From assembly GCA_963606545.1 (NCBI GenBank), contig CAVCYP010000046.1, forward strand, positions 1-13,801: a stretch of 13,801 bases of DNA, written 5' to 3'. This DNA comes from UBA9732 sp963606545 (GTDB lineage Bacteria > Spirochaetota > Spirochaetia > Sphaerochaetales > Sphaerochaetaceae). How positions within the stretch are numbered: the first letter of the stretch is position 1; every line of letters starts with the position of its first letter. The notes under the pieces were generated by a model that was given only the letters and a program-made list of their open reading frames with translations, did not search any database and was not told the origin of the DNA. Positions 1 through 6,817 of the stretch are shown one piece after another. Position numbers and translations under genes: made by a program.

Positions 1-427
1 AAGCAGGAACTGTAATAACAGCTTCTGTGACAGGCTCGCCAAGATAATCCTCAGCTGTCTTCTTCATCTTCTGAAGAATTCTTGCTGAAATTTCTTCAGG
101 GCTGTACTCTTTGTCTCTAATTGTGACCTTAATTGTGTCATTTGCTCCAGAAACAACCTTATATGGAATCATAGAAAGCTCATCTGGAACTTCCCTATAT
201 TTTCTTCCCATAAAACGCTTAATTGAGAAAACTGTGTTCTCTGCGTTTGTAACAATCTGGTTCTTTGCAGGCTGTCCAACAAGGCAGTCCCCCTTTGCTG
301 TAAAACCAACAATAGAAGGTGTTGTTCTCTGACCTTCAGAATTAGCCATGACGGCTGGTTCGGAACCCTCCATCACCGCCACGCAGCTGTTTGTTGTTCC
401 AAGGTCAATACCAATGATTTTTCCCAT
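1..427 (-). CDS. dnaK: DnaK (Hsp70 chaperone), N-terminal 142 codons, cut by window edge
   Basis: ATP-dependent cytoplasmic chaperone that folds and refolds proteins together with DnaJ and GrpE. The translated N-terminus begins MGKIIGIDLGTTNSCVAVME, the phosphate-1 motif of the Hsp70 ATPase. It continues with TTPSIV near residue 37, VGQPAKNQ near residue 53 and the FMGRKY segment near residue 76, and reaches the AVITVPA motif at the window edge. About 140 of the usual 600-640 residues are visible; the rest lies to the left. The start at 427 is fixed by the family N-terminus and by AGGAG at 436-440, eight bases upstream. It follows grpE in the same direction after a 122-base gap with its own promoter and a leader hairpin. 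No classical CIRCE operator is present. Identity is very secure. Confidence 0.97.
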   Translation of the reverse strand, partial: MGKIIGIDLGTTNSCVAVMEGSEPAVMANSEGQRTTPSIVGFTAKGDCLVGQPAKNQIVTNAENTVFSIKRFMGRKYREVPDELSMIPYKVVSGANDTIKVTIRDKEYSPEEISARILQKMKKTAEDYLGEPVTEAVITVPA

Positions 428-464
428 AATATATGCTCCTAATTGATAAGTATCATTTTTCTTT

Positions 465-498
465 GAACGCTCGTGAATTAACTCACGTCTGAACGTTC
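465..498 (-). promoter_or_regulatory. Stem-loop at the start of the dnaK leader
   Basis: GAACG (465-469) pairs with CGTTC (494-498), and CGTGA (472-476) pairs with TCACG (483-487), giving two stacked 5-bp helices around a 6-base loop. The outer arm coincides with the predicted transcription start of dnaK (about 498), so the mRNA would begin with this hairpin. That is the position CIRCE occupies in HrcA-controlled operons, but the sequence does not match TTAGCACTC-N9-GAGTGCTAA. It could be an mRNA-stabilising 5' hairpin or an operator for another regulator. Confidence 0.45.
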
Positions 499-504
499 AT
501 TGCT

Positions 505-533
505 AATTTACAAATCTCTAATAAAATCGTCAA
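505..533 (-). promoter_or_regulatory. Predicted sigma70 promoter of dnaK
   Basis: Read on the minus strand: -35 TTGACG (533-528), 17-base spacer, -10 TAAATT (510-505). It lies between the grpE stop and the dnaK start, so dnaK can be expressed separately from grpE. The -35 hexamer and spacing are the same as in the grpE promoter. Confidence 0.55.
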
Positions 534-549
534 ATAAAAATCCAACAAA

Positions 550-1158
550 TTATTCAGGTTTGCCTATTCTTACTTTTGAAGGTCTTAAGACTCTGTCATG
601 CAAGGTGTAACCTTTCATGAAATCTTCAAGCACTGTTTCTTGCTCAAGGCTGTCATCAATAGTAACCATACAGGCTTCATGCATCTGAGGATCAAATTCT
701 TTCCCAACTGCATCTATAGCTTTCAGACCCCAATTTTTGTCCAAATTTGACAAGAACTGGTTTTGCGCCATCTCAATTCCTTCCACCAACTTTTCTGTGT
801 CTCCACCCGCTTTGGCGGCAACAAGTGCTCTGTCAAGGTTATCCAAGAATGGCAAGATATCAGAAATAAGCTTGGAATTTGCAAACTGAACCGCTTCTTC
901 TTTATCTCTAACAAGACGTTTTCTGTAATTTTCAATTTCTGCCTGACGTCTAATCATCTGATCCTTGAGCTGGGCATTTTCATCTGTCAAATCAGAAACT
1001 TTCTTTTCCAGCTCAGCCATTGCATTATCAACAGAATTATCAACAGCAGCTTCTGCTTCAGCTTGTGTTTCAGCACAAGAATCCTGAGCTTCTGTAGCCA
1101 CTTCTACAGTTTCAGCTTTAACTTCTTTTTCAATATCTTCTTTATCTTTCTTACTCAT
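550..1158 (-). CDS. grpE: GrpE nucleotide-exchange factor
   Basis: Cytoplasmic co-chaperone that releases ADP from DnaK. The 202-residue product has an acidic, Ala/Glu-rich disordered N-terminus (about residues 1-45). A long helix follows (about 46-100) with the family hallmark RRQAEIENYRKR near residue 90. The C-terminal beta domain (about 140-200) contains the expected FDPQMHEA-type segment and ends with VLRPSKVRIGKPE. Length is normal. The ATG at 1158 is preceded by GTGAGG at a suitable distance. The gene lies just downstream of an anchored coiled-coil protein and upstream of dnaK. Many bacteria have hrcA immediately upstream of grpE; here that position is occupied by an unrelated gene. 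Confidence 0.97.
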   Translation of the reverse strand: MSKKDKEDIEKEVKAETVEVATEAQDSCAETQAEAEAAVDNSVDNAMAELEKKVSDLTDENAQLKDQMIRRQAEIENYRKRLVRDKEEAVQFANSKLISDILPFLDNLDRALVAAKAGGDTEKLVEGIEMAQNQFLSNLDKNWGLKAIDAVGKEFDPQMHEACMVTIDDSLEQETVLEDFMKGYTLHDRVLRPSKVRIGKPE

Positions 1159-1176
1159 ATTTGCCTCACTCTACGA

Positions 1177-1205
1177 AAAATATAAACAGCCTAAGATATC
1201 GTCAA
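1177..1205 (-). promoter_or_regulatory. Predicted sigma70 promoter of grpE
   Basis: Minus strand -35 TTGACG (1205-1200), 17-base spacer, -10 TATTTT (1182-1177). It lies in the 51-base gap after the stop of the coiled-coil gene. It would allow grpE to be transcribed apart from the der-HAD-coiled-coil unit, although read-through from upstream is also likely. Confidence 0.5.
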
Positions 1206-1209
1206 GTTA

Positions 1210-2304
1210 TCAATTGGAAGAGTCGTCATCAAAGTCAACGACTTCCTCTTCTCCGTAAGTCTCCCACTTTTTTTCATCATCTTGCTCATCTAGGCTATCA
1301 AAGTCATCATATTTATTTCCGGATGCATAGCTAGGAACTTGATTAAAATCGTAGTCAATATCAGAAATCTCAACTTCCATCTTCTTAGCTGGTTCAACGG
1401 TTTCCGGCACAAAAGGCTCAACTTCAGGAGCTTTCCTTTCAACAGGCTTTTCTTCATCATCAGCTCTACGAATAATTGGATAAGAGGGCTTTGGAGGCTC
1501 TGCTTTTGAAGCCTTCTCTAGAACTACAAGCTTATCACCTTTCTCAATGAGAGCAGAAAGTTTCTCTTCCTCTGCCTGTACAATATCTAGCTTATGCTGA
1601 AGCTCTCCAAAAAACTGTTGAACAGTATGAATAACAGCCTGGAAGGCATCATCTATCTTCTTAAGTCGTTGTTCCGTGTCCTTAGCGGTCTTGTCACGGA
1701 AATCGGTTAAAACGTCTTGGCTCTCCTTGTGCAGGCTAGCCATAGCTTCGTCCATGCTGTTATCTGTCTCGCTTACCGCCGTGTTCATCCGGGTTACAGA
1801 CTCGCGCTCAAGCTGGATTACGCGCTGTTCGTGCTTGCGAAGGTGCTCATCTGCGTCCTTCATATCCTGCCTAAAGCCATCAATTACGTTTCTCACGCTA
1901 TCCAGCCGGTCTGCATCCGCCTGCACGGTAGCCACCTTATCGTCTGCATCCTCTGTGAGCTTAGACAGCCCCTCAAGCGCCGTTTTATAGGTCTCCATTG
2001 CGTTCTTCAGCTTAACCAAGTCCTCAGAATACTCACGAAGCTCTTCCAGTTGCGCATCCAGCTTCTGCACCACAACCTGAACTTCGTCGTTCTTCTTTGC
2101 AATATTCTGCTCTAACTCCACCGCAAACTGCTTAAGAGAATTATGGCTAGCCTCAGCATCACTCTTGTAGATATCGTAAAGCCTTCTCACATTCGATATA
2201 TTATGCTTGTTCTTATCGCTTGCACGTAACGAGAAAATAATAATTAAGGTCACCACAAAAAGGGCAATAGGCAACAAAACTGGGACCAAAGAAATGAAAT
2301 CCAT
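1210..2304 (-). CDS. Membrane-anchored long coiled-coil protein, function unknown
   Basis: A 364-residue protein. It starts with a single hydrophobic helix (about residues 5-26, VPVLLPIALFVVTLIIIFSL) that would act as an uncleaved anchor. About 230 residues of charged heptad-like sequence follow (about 35-265), without a recognisable catalytic motif. The C-terminus is a Pro/Glu-rich linker ending in a very acidic tail (EEEVVDFDDDSSN). The layout resembles RmuC-like or other spirochaetal anchored coiled-coil proteins, but the RmuC nuclease core is absent. The start at 2304 is three bases after the HAD hydrolase stop, so translation is probably coupled. A structural or scaffold role at the cytoplasmic face of the membrane is an inference. 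Confidence 0.85.
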   Translation of the reverse strand: MDFISLVPVLLPIALFVVTLIIIFSLRASDKNKHNISNVRRLYDIYKSDAEASHNSLKQFAVELEQNIAKKNDEVQVVVQKLDAQLEELREYSEDLVKLKNAMETYKTALEGLSKLTEDADDKVATVQADADRLDSVRNVIDGFRQDMKDADEHLRKHEQRVIQLERESVTRMNTAVSETDNSMDEAMASLHKESQDVLTDFRDKTAKDTEQRLKKIDDAFQAVIHTVQQFFGELQHKLDIVQAEEEKLSALIEKGDKLVVLEKASKAEPPKPSYPIIRRADDEEKPVERKAPEVEPFVPETVEPAKKMEVEISDIDYDFNQVPSYASGNKYDDFDSLDEQDDEKKWETYGEEEVVDFDDDSSN

Positions 2305-2307
2305 AAA

Positions 2308-2994
2308 CTACTCCAATCTCTCCATGAGCCACGAATCAAATCCTTTCCAGGACTCAAAAACCTCACAAGCAAGCGGATACTTCTTCCCCTTGCCTTTCAC
2401 ATTAACCAAAACCGCATCCATTCCGCAGGCCCGCGCCCCCACGATATCTTTATCGTAGCTATCGCCAACGTACAGCACCTGGCTAGAATCCAGCCCGATA
2501 TTATACAGTAAATTCTCAAAACAGTGGACACTTGGCTTCAAAAACCCAACAACTTCACTGCTTGAAGCATAATCAACATAAGAAGCAAGCCCCATAGACT
2601 CAAGCTTATTAAAAAGAGGGAAATCACTAAAGACCCCAATCTCCAACCCCCGCTCCTTAATGGCCTTGAAAGTTTCAAGGACCCCTGCATAAGGCTTTGT
2701 AGACAGGTAGAGCCTTCTCATTGGCTCGTAAATCCAACTCTTAAGATGCTCCTTAACAAGGTCCTCATTTGCCTCTTTACCCATATTTTTACAGATAACA
2801 GTGGCTTCTTTGGACATCAAAGAACCAGAAAGGCTATCCTGACATTTCCTTAGTTCTTTCCTCATCTTGTTATATTTCATAGAAAACAAAGGATGTGCTA
2901 GGCCCAGCCTAAGAAGCCTTTTATTCATCAAGGATTTTGGATAAAGAGTTCCATCTATATCAAAGCAAATAGCCTTGTATTTCATAATACTCAT
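2308..2994 (-). CDS. HAD-superfamily hydrolase (phosphatase-like)
   Basis: A 228-residue cytoplasmic haloacid-dehalogenase-fold hydrolase. Motif I is DIDGT (nucleophile D12, acid/base D14), motif II is S123 in VFSDF, motif III is K153 in FLKPS, and motif IV is GDSYDKD (D178, D183). These complete the catalytic set for phosphoester hydrolysis through an aspartyl-phosphate. An alpha-helical cap (about residues 20-100) lies between motifs I and II, as in subfamily I enzymes such as YjjG or phosphoglycolate phosphatase. The substrate cannot be read from the sequence. The ATG overlaps the der stop in an ATGA junction, indicating translational coupling. A second Met at residue 4 is an alternative start. 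Confidence 0.9.
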   Translation of the reverse strand: MSIMKYKAICFDIDGTLYPKSLMNKRLLRLGLAHPLFSMKYNKMRKELRKCQDSLSGSLMSKEATVICKNMGKEANEDLVKEHLKSWIYEPMRRLYLSTKPYAGVLETFKAIKERGLEIGVFSDFPLFNKLESMGLASYVDYASSSEVVGFLKPSVHCFENLLYNIGLDSSQVLYVGDSYDKDIVGARACGMDAVLVNVKGKGKKYPLACEVFESWKGFDSWLMERLE

Positions 2995-4541
2995 TTACCC
3001 TTCTTCTTATAGTTATCTCTTGCCTTTTGCATAGCAATAGACTTAGCCTTTGCACCAACCTTCTTAGCTTTTGGTGTAGCCTTAGCCTTACCACCTCTAG
3101 GCTTTTCACTAGGAGTCTTAGCCAAGTTAGCAGCCCTTCTTGAGAGCTTGACTGGCTCAGCACTTTCAGCGCTTTTTACTTTGGCCTTTTGGCCTAGTTT
3201 ATGATTACTTTCACTTCTTTCCCTTTCTCTTAGATTAATCTCAATAGGAATTGATTTAAGCCCAAGATCGCGTCTAATACAGTTTTTAAGATACTGAATA
3301 TACACCAAAGGGAAGTCTTTTTTTCTATTAACAAAGAAAAGGAATTTAACAGGATTTACAGAAATTTGAGTTCCATAGTAAACCTTGTAGTGGCCTTCAG
3401 CTCCACGTGGTGGCTGATAAGACTCACCCCAAGCTTTTAAAGCCTCGTTTAAAACTGCAGTATCAACTCTCTTGCCCAGCTGTTTATAAATAGCAAGGAC
3501 CGTGTTAAGCATCTCAGCAATATTTGTTCCCTTGGCTGCCGATATAAACTCAATTGGAGCAAAATTCAAAATTGGAAACTGGAATCTCACTCTATCTTCT
3601 ATTGCGGTAGTCTCATTTGGAACCCCTTTAAGAAGGTCAATCTTGTTTAAAACAATGACAACCCCCTTTCCGCGTCTTACAATCAAGTTAGCAATCTTCT
3701 TGTCTTGCTCGGCAAGCCCCTCTGCAGCATCCACCACAAGAAGCACAACATCCGCATCATCAATGGTTTTAATTGCTCTGTTGACAGAATAATATTCTAC
3801 ATCCTCTTCAACCTTGGTTTTTCTTCTTATACCAGCCGTGTCTAGAATGGTAAAATTCTGACCTTTGTAGCAAAAATCGCCTTTAACTACGTCACGGGTG
3901 GTACCGGCTATAGGGCTGACAATGGAGATATCGGAACCGGTCAAGAGATTGGTAAGAGTGCTCTTTCCCGTGTTTGGCTTACCTAGAACGGCAAGTTTTA
4001 GGAAGTCAATGGAGGCTTCTTCGTTAAGCTCCTCTGCAGATTCCGTCTCATCTTCTAGGTCCAGCATGCCCATTAGAGTTTCTTCTAGGGTATCAATGCC
4101 GTTACCATGCGCAGAAGAAATACCAACAATTCTCTGATATCCATAGGAGAAGAAATTCCAAATAAGATCTTCTCTTGAAACATCGTCAATCTTATTTACT
4201 GCAAGGACAATCTTATCAGTATAGGGCCTAAGCTTATTCATAAGCATCTGGTCCTCTGGAGTTACCTCCATGCAGTCCAAAAGAAAAATAATTGCGTCTG
4301 CACCATCAAGAAGTGAAAGACTTTTCTGGGATACAAGTTCATCAAAACCTTCAAGGTCAAGTTTGACTCCACCACTATCTGTAAGATTCACCGCGTGACC
4401 ACAGAGTATCCATTTTTCTGAAATTGGGTCTCTAGTTACACCTGGAGTTGGGTCTGTAATTGCCCTTCTTTTGCCCACGAGTCTATTGAAAAGCGTTGAT
4501 TTTCCAACATTTGGTCTTCCTATAATCACTACGTTCTTCAT
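2991..4541 (-). CDS. der: Ribosome-assembly GTPase Der (EngA), with an extended basic tail
   Basis: Essential tandem GTPase needed for 50S ribosomal subunit maturation. The first G domain has GRPNVGKS (8-15), DSGG (55-58) in place of the common DTGG, NKID (116-119) and SSAHG (142-146). An acidic linker (about 160-178) leads to the second G domain with GKPNTGKS (187-194), DTAG (234-237), NKID (299-302) and SAAKG (334-338). The KH-like domain runs to about residue 442. A roughly 74-residue Lys/Ala/Ser-rich tail follows, so the protein is longer (516) than typical Der (about 435-490). The tail resembles the RNA-binding basic extensions of ribosome-associated proteins. It is first in a chain with the HAD and coiled-coil genes. 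The start at 4541 fits the family N-terminus; the Shine-Dalgarno is weak. Confidence 0.96.
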   Translation of the reverse strand: MKNVVIIGRPNVGKSTLFNRLVGKRRAITDPTPGVTRDPISEKWILCGHAVNLTDSGGVKLDLEGFDELVSQKSLSLLDGADAIIFLLDCMEVTPEDQMLMNKLRPYTDKIVLAVNKIDDVSREDLIWNFFSYGYQRIVGISSAHGNGIDTLEETLMGMLDLEDETESAEELNEEASIDFLKLAVLGKPNTGKSTLTNLLTGSDISIVSPIAGTTRDVVKGDFCYKGQNFTILDTAGIRRKTKVEEDVEYYSVNRAIKTIDDADVVLLVVDAAEGLAEQDKKIANLIVRRGKGVVIVLNKIDLLKGVPNETTAIEDRVRFQFPILNFAPIEFISAAKGTNIAEMLNTVLAIYKQLGKRVDTAVLNEALKAWGESYQPPRGAEGHYKVYYGTQISVNPVKFLFFVNRKKDFPLVYIQYLKNCIRRDLGLKSIPIEINLRERERSESNHKLGQKAKVKSAESAEPVKLSRRAANLAKTPSEKPRGGKAKATPKAKKVGAKAKSIAMQKARDNYKKKGK

Positions 4542-4604
4542 TTCTTCACCATCTTTTTATCTAATATAACAGCTAATACTAAATCATTAAACAAAAACAA
4601 ACAA

Positions 4605-4633
4605 TTGTCCTAGGTCCTTGCTCTTGCTATAAT
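4605..4633 (+). promoter_or_regulatory. Extended -10 promoter of the GerMN-domain gene
   Basis: -35-like TTGTCC (4605-4610), 17-base spacer, and TATAAT (4628-4633) preceded by TGC, an extended -10. The predicted transcription start (about 4640) is only about 3 bases before the ATG at 4643. Confidence 0.6.
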
Positions 4634-4642
4634 CTATCAATA

Positions 4643-5239
4643 ATGATTGAAGATCTTCAGGACGAACTACAAATACAGAAGCCCCAGAAAAGAAAGAGCA
4701 AAAGGCGCATTCCAATTACGCTTTTGGCTTTCCTTATATGGATTCCTTATGCAGCAATTATCGGGCTAATTGCAACGCCTAACGCTATTGTTGCAATCCA
4801 ACAGTCCGGTGTAAAAAACTACATTCAGGGGGCTATTGCTCAGAAGAATCAGTCTAAAACTCGCCAGGTTGCACTTTGTTTTATAATTCCAAGCTCAGAT
4901 GGGACGTTGAGCCACAGGATGTACTCTCAAAGCGTTATCAAAACCGGTGAGAGTGTCTACCATGATGCCATTGAAGGCCTTTTACAAGGTGCTGGCTATG
5001 AGGCTTTGAGTTGTGGCGCTCTTTCCTTTATTGCATCTGGCACAACTTTAAACGGGCTTACAGTATCCCAAGGCACAGCCTTTGTAGATTTTTCAAGTAG
5101 CTTTACAACTTCAGGAAGTAACTGGGGAACTGGTGGCCTTGAAGCGGCTAAAGAACAGGTAGAAAAAACCCTCATGGCAGTTGATGCTTCAATAAAAAAA
5201 GTAGTTATTCTTGTGGACGGAACTGAGCTTTCCCTGTAA
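4643..5239 (+). CDS. GerMN-domain membrane-anchored protein
   Basis: A 198-residue protein with a basic N-terminus (KRKSKRR, about 16-22) and one membrane helix (about 24-44). An exported domain of about 150 residues follows. That domain carries the GerMN pattern: VALCFIIPSSDG at its start, a duplicated beta-alpha-beta layout, LLQGAGYEAL, an LNGLTVSQGTAFVDFSSSF strand pair, and VVILVDG at the end. GerMN domains are found in spore-germination protein GerM, in LpqB, and in many non-sporulating bacteria, where they are probably envelope-associated. No catalytic motif is visible. The ATG follows a TATAAT box so closely that almost no leader or Shine-Dalgarno exists. It is divergent from der and converges on tlyA. 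Confidence 0.8.
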   Translation: MIEDLQDELQIQKPQKRKSKRRIPITLLAFLIWIPYAAIIGLIATPNAIVAIQQSGVKNYIQGAIAQKNQSKTRQVALCFIIPSSDGTLSHRMYSQSVIKTGESVYHDAIEGLLQGAGYEALSCGALSFIASGTTLNGLTVSQGTAFVDFSSSFTTSGSNWGTGGLEAAKEQVEKTLMAVDASIKKVVILVDGTELSL

Positions 5240-5256
5240 AAGCGCTTAATTGCGAA

Positions 5257-6030
5257 TCACTGTAAGTCCAAGCAAACCTGAAGAAACTTATCACAATCCC
5301 AAGCTTTTCCATGCTTTAAAAGCGCCAAAAATTCCGTATTCCCCTTATGCCCTTTAATAGGAGATTTAACGGCATTATAAACGCCAATACCTTCCTCTTG
5401 AAGGTTGTTAAAAACATTAATTAGCGTCTCTCTCATGAGCTTTTCGTCCTCAATGACACCAAAAAAGTTTTCCTGCCACTTAGGAACTTCAAATTGAGGT
5501 TTGATTAAAGCAACAAGCCAAGTGTCGTTTACCAGCTCTAGAATATGGCTCGCTGCTCCTTTTATTGATCTAAAAGAGAGGTCAGCAACAGCTGCATTAG
5601 GAAGAGGATCAAGATCTCCCTTTTGTAGTGCCATGATATTCTGCTTCTCATGAACGTGAACGCGACCGTCCGTTCTAATCTTGTAATCCAAAAGATTAAA
5701 ACCCACATCAACGCTATGCACCGCCTGAGCACCACGTTGCAAAAGGCAGTCAGTAAAGCCCCCCGTAGAAGAACCAGCGTCTAGCATAACAAGGCCACTT
5801 ACCTCCAGCTCAAAGGCATCTAAAGCCTTCTCCAACTTAAAGCCCCCGCGCGACACATATTTAGGAAAAATTACCTCAACAATGGCCTCTTTTGGATACA
5901 TGGCCTTAAAATCGCTACAAAGTTCGCCATTTACGTACACGTTTTTACAACTGACCAAAGCCACAGCCTGATCTTTTGACAACAGAGGATCCTTTTGACG
6001 CAGCAGTTGAATAACGCTTAACTTTGCCAC
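5257..6030 (-). CDS. tlyA: TlyA family 2'-O-methyltransferase / hemolysin-like protein
   Basis: A 257-residue protein with an N-terminal S4 RNA-binding domain (about 3-55) and a FtsJ/RrmJ-like SAM-dependent methyltransferase domain. The SAM loop is LDAGSSTGGFTDCLLQRGA (from about residue 83), the acidic residue binding the ribose is in VDVG (about 108), and catalytic-type residues lie in ADLSFRS (about 150) and LIKPQFE (about 177). TlyA methylates the ribose of 16S and, in some species, 23S rRNA and so sets capreomycin sensitivity. Spirochaetal homologues were first described as hemolysins. The start is GTG at 6030, with GGAG six bases upstream overlapping the ymdB stop. Its gene follows ymdB after three bases. 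Its 3' end faces the GerMN gene across 17 bases without a clear terminator. Confidence 0.93.
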   Translation of the reverse strand: MAKLSVIQLLRQKDPLLSKDQAVALVSCKNVYVNGELCSDFKAMYPKEAIVEVIFPKYVSRGGFKLEKALDAFELEVSGLVMLDAGSSTGGFTDCLLQRGAQAVHSVDVGFNLLDYKIRTDGRVHVHEKQNIMALQKGDLDPLPNAAVADLSFRSIKGAASHILELVNDTWLVALIKPQFEVPKWQENFFGVIEDEKLMRETLINVFNNLQEEGIGVYNAVKSPIKGHKGNTEFLALLKHGKAWDCDKFLQVCLDLQ

Positions 6031-6033
6031 CTT

Positions 6034-6804
6034 TTACTCCACAATTCTAGTAATTTCCAAGGCCTTTCCAGTCTCTGAATCCGATACCACGCACACCCCG
6101 TGAATCTGAGCAAGGTTATCGTAAACCTTAGCCTTTATAGGCATCTGAGTCTTTTGTCTTTTAATCGCCAAATCTGGAATACAGCCAATAATACTATCCT
6201 TAGGTCCACACATACCAAGATCTGTAATATAAGCGGTACCTTTAGGCAGAATACGTTCATCCATAGTCTGAACGTGAATATGAGTTCCAACCACCGCCGT
6301 GACCTTGCCATCCAAGAAGAAAGCCAGCGACTCCTTCTCCTCTGCATTCTCCGCATGAAAATCAACAAACACCGTCTTAGCCTTCACGCCTCTCAGCAGC
6401 TCAGATGCGCACTTAAACGGGTCATCAATTGGAAACATATTGATTCTCCCCTGCAGATTAATCACGCAGACCTCGCCCAACGTCACAAGCCCATGCCCCG
6501 GTAGCCCATTTCCGTAGTTAGCCGGCCTCAGCAACGCAGCCTTAGAATCTAAGTACGTGTCAACCAAGTCCCTATCGTGCCAAATATGGTTGCCCGATGT
6601 CACCACATCAACCCCGCAGCCAAACAGCGCATCCACCTGCTCCTGCGTTATCCCAAACCCCTCGTTTGCGTTCTCCCCATTCACCACCACGAAGTCAGCC
6701 CGATATTTTTTAATCAAAGATGGTAATTTAAAAGAAATAGCCCTGCAGCCTGGCTCTCCGTAGATATCTCCAAGCAACAGGGTTGTAAAGGTTTTTGCAC
6801 CCAT
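6034..6804 (-). CDS. ymdB: YmdB family metallophosphoesterase (TIGR00282)
   Basis: A 256-residue calcineurin-like phosphoesterase. The metal-binding motifs are GDIYGEPG (D13), VNGENANEGFG (N42, E44), SGNHIWHD (N72, H73, D77), VDFHAE near residue 150 and GTHIHVQTMDERIL near 173. The C-terminal YITDLGMCGP block is diagnostic for this family. Bacillus YmdB is a 2',3'-cyclic nucleotide phosphodiesterase encoded next to rny and affects motility/biofilm switching. The same adjacency here (13 bases after the rny stop) supports a functional link to RNA turnover. Its Shine-Dalgarno is poor, so translation may depend on ribosomes finishing rny. Confidence 0.94.
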   Translation of the reverse strand: MGAKTFTTLLLGDIYGEPGCRAISFKLPSLIKKYRADFVVVNGENANEGFGITQEQVDALFGCGVDVVTSGNHIWHDRDLVDTYLDSKAALLRPANYGNGLPGHGLVTLGEVCVINLQGRINMFPIDDPFKCASELLRGVKAKTVFVDFHAENAEEKESLAFFLDGKVTAVVGTHIHVQTMDERILPKGTAYITDLGMCGPKDSIIGCIPDLAIKRQKTQMPIKAKVYDNLAQIHGVCVVSDSETGKALEITRIVE

Positions 6805-6817
6805 ATGTCAAAACCAA

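Noticed and set aside
475..501. Possible CIRCE operator upstream of dnaK (minus strand TTAGCAATG ... GAGTTAA)
   Set aside because: The left arm partly matches, but the spacing is 13 instead of 9 bases and the right arm lacks GC of GAGTGCTAA.
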